A program made the position numbers and the translations under genes. From contig NZ_QFZL01000004.1 in assembly GCF_003171655.1 (NCBI RefSeq), forward strand, positions 248,001-312,000: a stretch of 64,000 nt of DNA. Reading direction: 5' to 3'. Numbering within the stretch: position 1 is the stretch's first letter; each line of letters starts with the position of its first letter. Of this stretch, positions 28,113 to 36,331 are shown piece after piece. The notes under the pieces are model-generated. The model was not told the origin of the DNA. It ran no database searches and saw nothing but the letters and a program-made list of their open reading frames with translations. The stretch comes from Stakelama portus (GTDB lineage: Bacteria; Pseudomonadota; Alphaproteobacteria; Sphingomonadales; Sphingomonadaceae).

Positions 28113-28216
28113 GGCAATCCGGGCGATAGCTTAACTATCCCGCCGCGTCAGCCATCTATCGTCCGGATGCGGCGGCGCCTTGACGCGGCCCCTTCTGCCG
28201 CCGCAAAGCGACTCGC

Positions 28217-29425
28217 ATGAAGCGCCATACCGGACAGGACCGTAGCGTCACGCAGAACTGGAAACCCGCCACCCAGGCCGTGCGCGGGGGCACCGCGCGT
28301 TCCCAATGGGGGGAAACCAGCGAAGCGATCTTCCTAACCTCGGGCTATGCCTATGATTGCGCGGGCGATGCCGCCGATCGCTTTGCCGGCGAACAGGTGG
28401 GCATGACCTATTCGCGGTTGCAGAACCCTACGGTCGAAATGCTCGAGGAACGGATCGCGCTGCTCGAAGGGGCAGAGGCGTGCCGGACGATGGCGACCGG
28501 CATGGCCGCGATGACGGCGGCGTTGCTGTGCCAGCTCAGCCAGGGCGATCATCTGGTTCAGGGGCGGGCGGCGTTCGGTTCGTGCCGCTGGCTGACCGAC
28601 AGTCTGTTGCCGCGATTCGGAATCGAAACGACGATTGTCGACGCACGCGATCCGCAGCAGTTCATCGATGCGGTGCGCCCGAATACCAGGCTGTTCTTCT
28701 TCGAAACGCCCGCCAATCCGACGATGGATGTGGTGGACCTTAAGGCGGTGTGCGGAATCGCGCGCGAACGCGGCATCCGCACCGTCGTCGACAATGCCTT
28801 TGCCACGCCCGCGCTGCAGCGGCCGATGGAATATGGCGCGGACATTGTTGCCTATTCCGCAACCAAGATGATGGACGGGCAGGGGCGCGTGCTGGCCGGC
28901 GCAGTGTGCGGCACCAGCGAATTCATCAACGAAGAGCTGCTGCCCTTCACCCGCAACACCGGCCCCACGCTTTCGGCATTCAACGCCTGGGTGGTGCTGA
29001 AAGGGATCGAAACGCTCGATCTGCGCATCCGTCGCCAGAGCGAAAATGCACTGAAGGTCGGCCGTTTTCTGGAAGCGCGCGTGCCGCGGATCAATTTCCC
29101 CGGCCTGCCGAGTCATCCGCAGCACAATCTGGCGATGTCGCAGATGGATGCATGCGGCCCGATCTTCAGTTTCGAAGTCGATGGTGGACGCAAACAGGCG
29201 CATGCACTGCTCGATTCACTCGGCCTTATCGATATTTCGAATAATATCGGCGACAGCCGGTCGCTGATGACGCATCCGGCATCGACGACGCATTCGGGCG
29301 TTGCCGAGGAAAAACGGCTCGAAATGGGCGTGACCGAAGGGATGCTGCGCCTCAATGTCGGGCTCGAGGATCCCGACGATCTGATCGCCGATCTCGATCA
29401 GGCGCTCCGCACGGCGGGATTATAA
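28217..29425 (+). CDS. metZ: O-succinylhomoserine sulfhydrylase
   Basis: A 402-residue PLP-dependent enzyme of the Cys/Met metabolism family that makes homocysteine directly from O-succinylhomoserine and sulfide. It feeds the split MetH encoded at 11-15 kb. YSRLQNPTVEMLEERIALLEGAEACRTMATGMAAM is the cofactor-phosphate region, and the PLP lysine lies in YSATKMMDGQGRVLAGAV. The segment FFETPANPTMDVVDL and the C-terminal SLMTHPASTTHSGV are also diagnostic. MetZ against MetB/MetY is chosen by overall resemblance. No ATAAAGATATCTTTAT-type palindrome precedes it, so the regulator at 8913 need not control it. Confidence 0.92.
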   Translation: MKRHTGQDRSVTQNWKPATQAVRGGTARSQWGETSEAIFLTSGYAYDCAGDAADRFAGEQVGMTYSRLQNPTVEMLEERIALLEGAEACRTMATGMAAMTAALLCQLSQGDHLVQGRAAFGSCRWLTDSLLPRFGIETTIVDARDPQQFIDAVRPNTRLFFFETPANPTMDVVDLKAVCGIARERGIRTVVDNAFATPALQRPMEYGADIVAYSATKMMDGQGRVLAGAVCGTSEFINEELLPFTRNTGPTLSAFNAWVVLKGIETLDLRIRRQSENALKVGRFLEARVPRINFPGLPSHPQHNLAMSQMDACGPIFSFEVDGGRKQAHALLDSLGLIDISNNIGDSRSLMTHPASTTHSGVAEEKRLEMGVTEGMLRLNVGLEDPDDLIADLDQALRTAGL

Positions 29426-29441
29426 GGATGGTTTTGGCGTA

Positions 29442-29840
29442 ATGGACGCATTGTTCGGCGAAGTCGCGACGACACATGGCGTAACCGTGCGCGTGTCGGT
29501 CAGCTATCTGCCCGAACAGTCGGAGCCCGATCGCGGTCGCTGGTATTGGGCCTATCACATCCGGATCGAAAACGGCACCGACATGGCGGTGCAGCTGCTG
29601 ACGCGTCACTGGATCATCACCGACGGGCGCGGCGGTCGCCATACCGTGGAAGGCGAAGGCGTGGTCGGCGAACAACCGCTGATCGCGCCGGGCGGCAGCT
29701 ATGACTATGTGTCGGCATGCCCGCTATCGACGCCGACCGGCAATATGCGCGGCCATTATCATATGCTTGGCGAGAATGGTTCGACATTCGATGTCGCCAT
29801 TCCCAAATTCGCCCTGATCGCACCGGCAGTGGCCGGGTGA
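29442..29840 (+). CDS. apaG: ApaG (Co2+/Mg2+ efflux-associated) protein
   Basis: A 132-residue ApaG, a fibronectin-III-like single-domain protein. Characteristic blocks are VRVSVSYLPEQSEPDRGRWYWAYHIRIEN, LLTRHWIITDGRGGRHTVEGEGVVGEQPLIAPGGSYDYVSACPLSTPTGNMRGHY and the final IPKFAL. In E. coli it sits in an operon with apaH and ksgA and affects Co/Mg transport indirectly; its true function is not settled. Here it follows metZ by 16 bases, which is a common neighbour in alphaproteobacteria. Confidence 0.95.
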   Translation: MDALFGEVATTHGVTVRVSVSYLPEQSEPDRGRWYWAYHIRIENGTDMAVQLLTRHWIITDGRGGRHTVEGEGVVGEQPLIAPGGSYDYVSACPLSTPTGNMRGHYHMLGENGSTFDVAIPKFALIAPAVAG

Positions 29841-29862
29841 GGGTTTCAGGGGGCCGTCCGGA

Positions 29863-30654
29863 ATGAAGCGTACCCATCTTCCATTGAACGGATTGCGCGT
29901 GCTCGATGCCGCCGCGCGGCATTTGTCGTTCACGCGCGCGGCCGACGAACTGGCGGTCACGCCGGCGGCAGTGGGGCAACAGGTCCGCGCGCTCGAAGAT
30001 ACGCTGGGCGTCGTGCTGTTCCGCCGCACCACGCGCGGGCTGGAACTGACGCCGGAGGGTGAGGCCGGGCTTGATGCGCTGCGTTCGGGATTCCTCCAGT
30101 TCGAGGAAGCCGTCCGCGCGATGCAGGCAGGGCAATCGTCCAAATCGCTCGCCATCGCCGCGCCGCGCGATCTGACCGCCAAATGGCTGATGCCGCGCCT
30201 TTCGGAAATTGCGAAGGCCGACGCCGATCTGCGCTTCCGCATCGTACCCGCCGATGACAGCATCGATTTCACCGAAGCCAATCTCGATCTCGCGCTGCGC
30301 TGGGGCGAAGGTCCGGGCGAACATGAAGGCGAGGCGCTTGAATCGGACGGCATGGTCACGGTCGAACATCCCGCTGGCGGCGCCGATACCAAGATCGGCT
30401 GGCCCGGCTGCCTGGCCGAAGACACCGATGCGCTGATGCGCGTTGCCGATGCGGGGCTGGCGCTCGATGCCGCGGCGGCGGGGCTGGGGCGCGCGACCGT
30501 GCCCGAACTGCTCGCGCGCGGCGATATCGCCGCGGGCAAGGTGGTGGTGGTCGGCGACCCGAAACCGGCGCGCTATGGCTATTGGCTGGTCGCGCCGCTG
30601 CCGCAATGGCGCCAGAAAAAGGTGAAGGCACTGGTCGAAGCGCTGGGAGAATAG
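29863..30654 (+). CDS. LysR-type regulator with a shortened effector domain
   Basis: A 263-residue LysR-type regulator. The N-terminal winged helix is clear (LPLNGLRVLDAAARHLSFTRAADELAVTPAAVGQQVRALEDTLGVVLFRR) and resembles GcvA-like LTTRs. The effector domain starts at about residue 95 (LAIAAPRDLTAKWLMPRL) but is about 30-40 residues shorter than the usual 290-305 total; the middle GADTKIGWPGCLAEDTDAL looks truncated. No frameshift is obvious and the C-terminus is intact, so it may be a natural short form. Neighbours are apaG and a GNAT gene on the same strand. The target is unknown. Confidence 0.82.
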   Translation: MKRTHLPLNGLRVLDAAARHLSFTRAADELAVTPAAVGQQVRALEDTLGVVLFRRTTRGLELTPEGEAGLDALRSGFLQFEEAVRAMQAGQSSKSLAIAAPRDLTAKWLMPRLSEIAKADADLRFRIVPADDSIDFTEANLDLALRWGEGPGEHEGEALESDGMVTVEHPAGGADTKIGWPGCLAEDTDALMRVADAGLALDAAAAGLGRATVPELLARGDIAAGKVVVVGDPKPARYGYWLVAPLPQWRQKKVKALVEALGE

Positions 30655-30657
30655 CCT

Positions 30658-30714
30658 ATGCCGATTCCGCTGATCGCGTTGCTGCTGATGCAGGCCGGTA
30701 CCGCGAAACCATGA
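30658..30714 (+). CDS. Possible 18-codon leader or gene remnant
   Basis: An open frame of 18 codons, MPIPLIALLLMQAGTAKP, directly follows the LysR gene (3 bases) and ends in an ATGA overlap with the GNAT start at 30711. The peptide resembles the start of a signal peptide. It could be a translated leader coupling the GNAT gene, or the stub of a lost secreted-protein gene. Nothing beyond position and hydrophobicity supports it. Confidence 0.25.
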   Translation: MPIPLIALLLMQAGTAKP

Positions 30715-31250
30715 GCAAAACGCCCCAACTCGAAACCGACCGGCTGCGATTGCGCGAACGGGTGCCGGAAGATGCGGTGTCGCTGTTCCCGACCATGTCA
30801 GACCCCGATGCGATGCATTGGTGGTCGCGCCCGCCCTATGCGAGCATCGAAGATGGCCTCGAGGATTTTTCCCGCTTTTCCGATTCATGGCGCAGCTGGG
30901 CGATCCTCGACAAGCGCGACGATGCAGTGATCGGCTTTGTCGCAGCCGGCGAAAAACGACAGGGCAAGGTGGTCGAGATCGGCTATCTGCTCGCCCATAG
31001 CCATTGGGGCGGCGGCTTTGCCCGCGAAGCGGTACGCGCCGTGATCGATCAGCTATTTGCCGAGGGCAACCGCCGCGTCTTTGCCGATACCGATCCGGAA
31101 AATGCCGGTTCGCGGCGATTGCTCGAATCGCTGGGCTTTCAATTGGAAGGCACGCTGCGCGGCGAATGGGAAACCCATATCGGCGTGCGCGATTCGGTGA
31201 TTTACGGTCTGCTCGCCAGCGATTGGCCGGACGCCCCGCGCCCGGCCTGA
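30711..31250 (+). CDS. RimJ/RimL-type GNAT acetyltransferase
   Basis: A 179-residue GNAT of the RimJ/RimL group that acetylates protein N-termini or small amines. The start is LETDRLRLRERVPEDAVSLFPTMSDPDAMHWW, a strong subfamily opening. The acetyl-CoA core reads VEIGYLLAHSHWGGGFAREAVRAVIDQLFAEGNRRVFADTDPENAGSRRLLESLGFQLEGTLR. The ATG at 30711 overlaps the stop of the 18-codon frame. The substrate is unknown. It is convergent with the beta-lactamase-like gene, 7 bases apart. Confidence 0.88.
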   Translation: MSKTPQLETDRLRLRERVPEDAVSLFPTMSDPDAMHWWSRPPYASIEDGLEDFSRFSDSWRSWAILDKRDDAVIGFVAAGEKRQGKVVEIGYLLAHSHWGGGFAREAVRAVIDQLFAEGNRRVFADTDPENAGSRRLLESLGFQLEGTLRGEWETHIGVRDSVIYGLLASDWPDAPRPA

Positions 31251-31257
31251 CCAGACT

Positions 31258-32580
31258 TCAGAATTCACTGTCGGGCGCAAGTTCGACAAAGCGGCTTACC
31301 AGCCCGGCAAAGCCCATTTCATCGATCGCGGCGTCGGTATCGTTCCAGCTCGCGCTGAATGCGTACCAGTCGCCATTTTTCGCCTGCAGCAGCAGCGTCA
31401 TGTTCATGACCCCCGGCTCCGATCCGCCCTTATAGCCGATATAATCCCATTGCGCGGCGGCGCCCGCGAACACGCCCGGATTGATCGACAGGATTTCGCG
31501 CGCAGCGGCATTGTCGGCGCTATGGATGCGTAGCCAGTTCATCGTGCGCATCAGATCGGCGGGGCTGGCGAAATATTCGATCGTATCGATCCGCACCGGT
31601 TTGCCGTCGGCGAACAGATCGGGGGCAATCGTACTGATCGGCGCCTGTGCCACCGGGCCGGCAAGCAGCGCGCGGCGTGCATCGGAATCGCCCGCTACCC
31701 AGCGATCGCCCAGCGCGCCGTCATCGACGCCCTTCAGCTTGAACAGTTCGAGCGTCGCCAGCAGCGGCCGGTTGGCGTCGGCATGGCGCCAGCCGACCAC
31801 CTCCATCATCGCCTCGACTCGCTCGCGGCCGAGATAGTGGAGCAGGATGTCGGTCGCGCTGTTGTCGCTCACCGAAATCATGCCGCGCGCCAGTTCGGCC
31901 ACGCTTACCTGCGTTCCCGCCGGGCTTTGCGCCCATTTGCCGCCGGGCAATTCGCTGCCGTCGAGCGTGACGATATCGTCCCAGCTGCGCTCGCCCGCAT
32001 TGGTCGCGCGAACCAGTTCGGCGAGGATCAGCAATTTGAAACTCGATCCGACGCCGAGCGCTGCATCGGCATTATTGGCGCGGATCACATCCGGCCCGTT
32101 CGCGCCGAGCCGCGCAAACAGATAACCGGTGCTGCCCGGCAGCGCGTCGATCGCATCGAGTGCCGCGTCGGCGCTTGCCATATGCGGCGTTACGCCGGTG
32201 ATGCGCAGTCCGGTCACTGCATGGGGCGGGGCGGGATCGGCCTGTACGATGATCATGGCATCCGCCCGTTCAAAGCGCAGGATCGCAGTGACGGTGTTGT
32301 CCGATCGCGGCTCGATCATCTGCACTGCCACCGGTTTGCCATAGGTCGCGATCAGCGAGTTTCGAAGCTGGTCGAATTGCGGTTCGGGCACCGCCGCCTG
32401 GAAGTCGGGCGCGAAGAAATCGGCATAGGCGATGTCGCCGGCCAGCAAGGGGGCGACCTGCTCCGCGCGCTGATGGGCCGGGCTGTTGCTCTCGGGCGCG
32501 GCGGTGGGCGCGGTCTGCGCGATGGCGGGCAGCGGCGGCATCAGCGCGGCAAGGCACGCAAGAAGGAGCGTCGGCTTCAT
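31258..32580 (-). CDS. Secreted serine hydrolase, class A beta-lactamase-like, with extra N-terminal domain
   Basis: A 440-residue exported protein. A signal peptide covers residues 1-21 (cut after PAIAQ). Residues about 35-130 form an extra domain of the DUF3887/NTF2-like kind (HQRAEQVAPLLAGDIAYADFFAPDF). From about 145 the class A beta-lactamase fold follows: SSFK at 179-182 with catalytic Ser179 and Lys182, SDN at 238-240, and a K-G-G in YKGGSEPG replacing the usual KTG. A clear omega-loop Glu166 equivalent is not seen, so it may be a peptidase or weak lactamase. Start chosen at 32580 because AAAGGA is optimally spaced there. Confidence 0.82.
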   Translation of the reverse strand: MKPTLLLACLAALMPPLPAIAQTAPTAAPESNSPAHQRAEQVAPLLAGDIAYADFFAPDFQAAVPEPQFDQLRNSLIATYGKPVAVQMIEPRSDNTVTAILRFERADAMIIVQADPAPPHAVTGLRITGVTPHMASADAALDAIDALPGSTGYLFARLGANGPDVIRANNADAALGVGSSFKLLILAELVRATNAGERSWDDIVTLDGSELPGGKWAQSPAGTQVSVAELARGMISVSDNSATDILLHYLGRERVEAMMEVVGWRHADANRPLLATLELFKLKGVDDGALGDRWVAGDSDARRALLAGPVAQAPISTIAPDLFADGKPVRIDTIEYFASPADLMRTMNWLRIHSADNAAAREILSINPGVFAGAAAQWDYIGYKGGSEPGVMNMTLLLQAKNGDWYAFSASWNDTDAAIDEMGFAGLVSRFVELAPDSEF

Positions 32581-32614
32581 CGTCATTCCTTTCCGGATCA
32601 ATGGTCGGGGCATG

Positions 32615-33193
32615 TCATTCCCCCTCGATCGCGCGGTCGAGCGCATCGATTTCGGTGTCCAGCGCGCGCGCGGCGCGGCGATTGAGCCAATCTATCGTGA
32701 CGAACAGCACGACGTCGACGACGAGCATCGCCATGACCGGCAGCGCTGCGGCTGAGGCGGACATCTTTTCCGCCATGGCGTGCCAGACGGTCAGCAGGAA
32801 CAGCAAGGTTCCGGGCACGAACGGCGCCAGATACCAGCGCCAGACATGGCGCAGCGAATCGCGCTGGCGGACCAGTTCGCGACGATAGAAGCTTGCCCCG
32901 GCCTCTCCGAGGGTTTCGGTCGTGGCCGACATGCGCCGCGTCCACAGATTGCGCAGCACGATCAGCGTGCCGATGATCAGTACGATGCAGCTGATGCGAA
33001 TGCCCCAGTCGGGAATGATGACGGCGCACAGGCCAAAAACGCCGACCACGATCGCGCCGGCCGCATATTCGATGGCATCGCGGCGGAACAGGCGGCGACG
33101 CAGTCGCGCCACGCGTGCATGGATCTCGGCGAGTGAAAGCCCGGTGGCGTCTTTCGCATCCTCACGCCACATCCGGCGGATATCGTCCGTCAT
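32615..33193 (-). CDS. Membrane protein paired with an ECF sigma factor
   Basis: A 192-residue protein with about four hydrophobic segments (about 45-60, 66-80, 120-135, 145-165). A soluble helical N-terminus (MTDDIRRMWREDAKDATGLSLAEIHARVARLRRRLF) precedes them. It overlaps the sigma-factor gene by ATGA and is probably its membrane-bound regulator, but no cysteine-zinc anti-sigma motif is visible, so the assignment rests on context alone. It may simply be a conserved hypothetical co-expressed gene. It is followed by the beta-lactamase-like gene after 34 bases. Confidence 0.7.
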   Translation of the reverse strand: MTDDIRRMWREDAKDATGLSLAEIHARVARLRRRLFRRDAIEYAAGAIVVGVFGLCAVIIPDWGIRISCIVLIIGTLIVLRNLWTRRMSATTETLGEAGASFYRRELVRQRDSLRHVWRWYLAPFVPGTLLFLLTVWHAMAEKMSASAAALPVMAMLVVDVVLFVTIDWLNRRAARALDTEIDALDRAIEGE

Positions 33194-33714
33194 GCTGCAT
33201 TCCCCTGCGCGAAATGGCGTGCCAGCAACGCCTTGATCCGATGTGTCTTGACCGCGACATTGCCGGGCGAAATGCCGGTCACGGCGCTGATTGCGCCGGC
33301 ATCGAGCCCCTCGAGCCAGAGCAGGATCACGCTCCGGTCCATCGGTTTCAGCGTTGCGATCAGTCGTCGCAACCGGGCGAGCGTGCGGTTGGTATCGGCC
33401 GCCGCTTCGGGATCGTCGTCGGCGATCAGCGCCTCGGCCGCCTCAAGGTCGACCAGCGTTGCACCGCGCGCGCCCTTCGCCTGATGGCTGGCGGCGACAT
33501 TATGCGCGACGCGATAGACCCAGGTGCGCAGCGCGCAGGCTTCTTCGAACCGCGCGAAGCTGCGCCACAGCGCGAGGTGAATTTCCTGTTCGAGGTCGCG
33601 GGCACGTTCGGGGTCCGCCTCGACAGATCGCGCCAGTCGGGCAAGCGCCGGGGCATAATCGGCGCATGCATCGGCATAGAGCGCATCGCTGCGTTGACGT
33701 GATCGTTCGGGCAT
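33190..33714 (-). CDS. ECF-type RNA polymerase sigma factor
   Basis: A 174-residue extracytoplasmic-function sigma factor. Region 2 reads ARDLEQEIHLALWRSFARFEEACALRTWVYRVAHNVAASHQ, and region 4 reads LIATLKPMDRSVILLWLEGLDAGAISAVTGISPGNVAVKTHRIKALLARHF. Start chosen at MPERSRQRSD with GGGAGG upstream; the longer in-frame extension is Pro/Arg-rich and unlike the family. It is translationally coupled to the downstream membrane protein. Sigma factors of this type control stress or envelope regulons; no target promoter consensus can be read here. Confidence 0.88.
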   Translation of the reverse strand: MPERSRQRSDALYADACADYAPALARLARSVEADPERARDLEQEIHLALWRSFARFEEACALRTWVYRVAHNVAASHQAKGARGATLVDLEAAEALIADDDPEAAADTNRTLARLRRLIATLKPMDRSVILLWLEGLDAGAISAVTGISPGNVAVKTHRIKALLARHFAQGNAA

Positions 33715-33799
33715 CCCGCCTCCCTTCGATCCTTTAGTCCGGGGCGGCGGCGATTTCTTACACGCGCAATTTCCGCGCGGGAAATTTGCGGGCGGCGCG

Positions 33800-35785
33800 T
33801 TACGCGTCGATCGCGTCTTCCTCCAACCGCGCGGCATTTTCCTGAATGAAGGCAAAGCGATGCGCCGGGTTGTTGCCCATCAGCCGGTCGACCAGATCCT
33901 TGACCACCGCGCGCTGCTCATATTCCTCGGGCAGACGGACGCGCAACAGGCTGCGGGTCGCCGGGTCCATGGTCGTTTCCTTGAGCTGCGCGGGGTTCAT
34001 TTCGCCCAGCCCCTTGAACCGGCTCACTTCGACCTTCCTGCCCTTGAATGCAGTCGCCTCCAGCTCGGCGCGATGCGCGTCGTCGCGGGCATAAAGGCTC
34101 TTGCCGCCCGCAGTCAGGCGATAGAGCGGCGGCTGGGCGAGATAGAGGTGCCCGCGCCGCACCAGATCGGGCATTTCCTGAAAGAAGAAGGTCATCAGCA
34201 ACGTCGCGATATGCGCGCCGTCGACATCCGCGTCGGTCATGATGATCACGCGTTCGTAGCGCAGGTTATCGGCCTCGCAATCCTTGCGCGTGCCACATCC
34301 GAGCGCCTGGATCAGATCGGCGATTTCCTGATTGGCGAGGATCTTGGCGCTGGTCGCGCTGGCGACGTTCAAGATCTTGCCGCGGATCGGCAGGATCGCC
34401 TGCGTCTTGCGGTCGCGCGCCTGTTTGGCGCTGCCGCCGGCCGAATCGCCTTCGACGATGAACATCTCGGTGCCCTTGGCGTCATCGGTCGAACAATCGG
34501 TCAGCTTGCCGGGCAGGCGCAGCTTGCGGCTGCTCGTCGCGGTCTTGCGCTTGACCTCACGCTCCTGCTTGCGCCGCAGCCGTTCGTCCATCCGTTCGAG
34601 CACATAGCCGAGCAGCGCCTTCCCCCGATCCATATTGTCGGTCAGGAAATGATCGAAATGATCGCGCACTGCCTTTTCGACCAGGCCCGATGCTTCGGGT
34701 GAGGTCAGCCGGTCCTTGGTCTGGCTCTGAAACTGCGGATCGCGGATAAAGACGCTGAGCATCAGCTCGCTGCCGGTCATCACATCGTCGGCGGTCAGAT
34801 CCTTGGCCTTTTTATTGCCGGTCAGATCGCCGAACGCGCGCAGCCCCTTTACCAGCGCGGCGCGCAGCCCCGCTTCATGCGTGCCGCCATCGGGGGTCGG
34901 GATGGTGTTGCAATACCAGCTATAGCTGCCGTCGCTCCACAATGGCCACGCAACCGCCCATTCGACGCGCCCCTGTCCATCGGGAAATTCCTGTTGCCCG
35001 GAGAAGAAATCGGCGGTCGCGCATTCGCGCGGGCCGACCTGTTCCTTCAGGTGATCGGCCAGCCCGCCGGGGAACTGAAACACCGCTTCGGGCGGAACAT
35101 CACTGCCTTCGACCAGTTCGGGCGCGCATTTCCAGCGGATTTCGACGCCTGCGAAGAGATACGCCTTGGACCGGGCGAGCGTGTAGAGCCGCTTGGGCTT
35201 GAACGCCATTTCCGGGCCGAAAATCTCCGGGTCGGGCGTGAAGCTGGTGGTGGTGCCGCGCCGGTTGGGCGTGCCGCCGACATGTTCGATGGGGCCGAGT
35301 GTCTTTCCCTGGCTGAAACGCTGGCGATACAGCTGCCGGTCGCGCGCGACTTCGACGACCGTATCGATCGACAGCGCGTTGACCACGCTGACGCCGACGC
35401 CATGCAGGCCGCCCGATGTCGCATAGGCCTTGCCCGAAAATTTGCCGCCCGAATGAAGCGTCGACAGGATGACTTCGAGCGCCGATTTGTCGGGGAATTT
35501 GGGGTGCGGATCGATCGGAATGCCGCGGCCATTGTCGCTGACCGTCAGCCGGTTGCCCGGCTCAAGCGTCATTTCGATTCGCGTCGCATGGCCGGCAACC
35601 GCTTCGTCCATCGAATTGTCGAGCACTTCGGCGGCCAGATGGTGCAGCGCGCGCTCGTCCGTGCCGCCGATATACATGCCGGGGCGGCGGCGCACGGGCT
35701 CCAGCCCCTCGAGCACTTCGATCGAGGAAGCGTCATAGCTTTGGCCGGATTTGGAAGGATCGGACTCGAACAGGTCGTCGGACAT
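33800..35785 (-). CDS. parE: DNA topoisomerase IV subunit B
   Basis: A 661-residue GyrB/ParE-type subunit that supplies the ATPase of topoisomerase IV for chromosome decatenation. GHKL motifs are LAAEVLDNSMDEA, VSDNGRGIPIDPH and GGLHGVGVSVVNALS. The transducer and TOPRIM parts follow, with IVEGDSAGGSAKQARDRK, ILPIRGKILNV and IMTDADVDGAHI. The length and the sequence GTDERALHHLAAEVLDNSMDEAVAGHA favour ParE over GyrB. Start at MSDDLFES; upstream in-frame sequence lacks similarity. ParC must be elsewhere. Confidence 0.93.
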   Translation of the reverse strand: MSDDLFESDPSKSGQSYDASSIEVLEGLEPVRRRPGMYIGGTDERALHHLAAEVLDNSMDEAVAGHATRIEMTLEPGNRLTVSDNGRGIPIDPHPKFPDKSALEVILSTLHSGGKFSGKAYATSGGLHGVGVSVVNALSIDTVVEVARDRQLYRQRFSQGKTLGPIEHVGGTPNRRGTTTSFTPDPEIFGPEMAFKPKRLYTLARSKAYLFAGVEIRWKCAPELVEGSDVPPEAVFQFPGGLADHLKEQVGPRECATADFFSGQQEFPDGQGRVEWAVAWPLWSDGSYSWYCNTIPTPDGGTHEAGLRAALVKGLRAFGDLTGNKKAKDLTADDVMTGSELMLSVFIRDPQFQSQTKDRLTSPEASGLVEKAVRDHFDHFLTDNMDRGKALLGYVLERMDERLRRKQEREVKRKTATSSRKLRLPGKLTDCSTDDAKGTEMFIVEGDSAGGSAKQARDRKTQAILPIRGKILNVASATSAKILANQEIADLIQALGCGTRKDCEADNLRYERVIIMTDADVDGAHIATLLMTFFFQEMPDLVRRGHLYLAQPPLYRLTAGGKSLYARDDAHRAELEATAFKGRKVEVSRFKGLGEMNPAQLKETTMDPATRSLLRVRLPEEYEQRAVVKDLVDRLMGNNPAHRFAFIQENAARLEEDAIDA

Positions 35786-35877
35786 GTTCCCGGTATGGGC
35801 CCGGCGATTCCGCAGTGCAAGGGCGGCGGCGCTCCCCGGCGCGCTGAACGAAATCGCGGGCCGCGCATTGATGGGGC

Positions 35878-36249
35878 ATGATTGCCCTGCTTTTAGACCT
35901 CGCCAATATCCTCGGCGGCTTCCTGCTCGCCATCGCATTGCTCGAACAATCGCCGCGCGTCGGCGACGATCTCGCCGGTTTCGCGCGCAAACTGGCGCCG
36001 TTCGGGTGGATCGTCGGCATCGTCGCGCTGGTCACAGGCGGCTATTATCTGATCGTCCATCTGACCACCGGCCCGCATATCTTTCATTTCGAACTGGTGG
36101 CGATCGGCGTGGGGCTTGCGCTCCTGTGGAATCGCATCACCGGCAAGGCGCAGCCGAAAAGCGGGACGAGCGGCAGCGGATTGTTGCTCGCCATCTTCGG
36201 CATCATCGCGATTATCGTCGGATTCCAGGGCCTGTTCACGCCCAACTGA
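35878..36249 (+). CDS. Conserved small membrane protein
   Basis: A 123-residue protein with about four hydrophobic segments (residues about 5-22, 42-58, 70-86, 102-118), joined by short loops containing GDDLAGFARKLAPFGW and a Gly/Ser-rich stretch. No known motif or function is recognised. It is divergent from parE by 92 bases and convergent with gcrA across the terminator at 36266. Codon use matches its neighbours. Confidence 0.7.
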   Translation: MIALLLDLANILGGFLLAIALLEQSPRVGDDLAGFARKLAPFGWIVGIVALVTGGYYLIVHLTTGPHIFHFELVAIGVGLALLWNRITGKAQPKSGTSGSGLLLAIFGIIAIIVGFQGLFTPN

Positions 36250-36265
36250 GTCCCACCAAAAGAAA

Positions 36266-36295
36266 ACCGCCGCGCTGCGACAAGCAGGCGGCGGT
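36266..36295 (-). terminator. Intrinsic terminator after gcrA
   Basis: ACCGCCGC at 36266-36273 pairs with GCGGCGGT at 36288-36295, an 8-bp GC stem with a 14-base loop. On the minus strand it is followed by TTTTCTTTTGG, the expected T-rich tail, so it fits the end of gcrA. It can also act on the small membrane-protein gene from the other side, with a weaker CTTCC tail. Confidence 0.75.
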
Positions 36296-36331
36296 CTTCC
36301 GTTTGTCGTGTGCGACGTCAGTGCGCGCGGA

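Noticed and set aside
28113..28216. Methionine operator or SAM riboswitch before metZ
   Set aside because: No palindrome like that at 8882 and no SAM-II-type conserved bases could be found.
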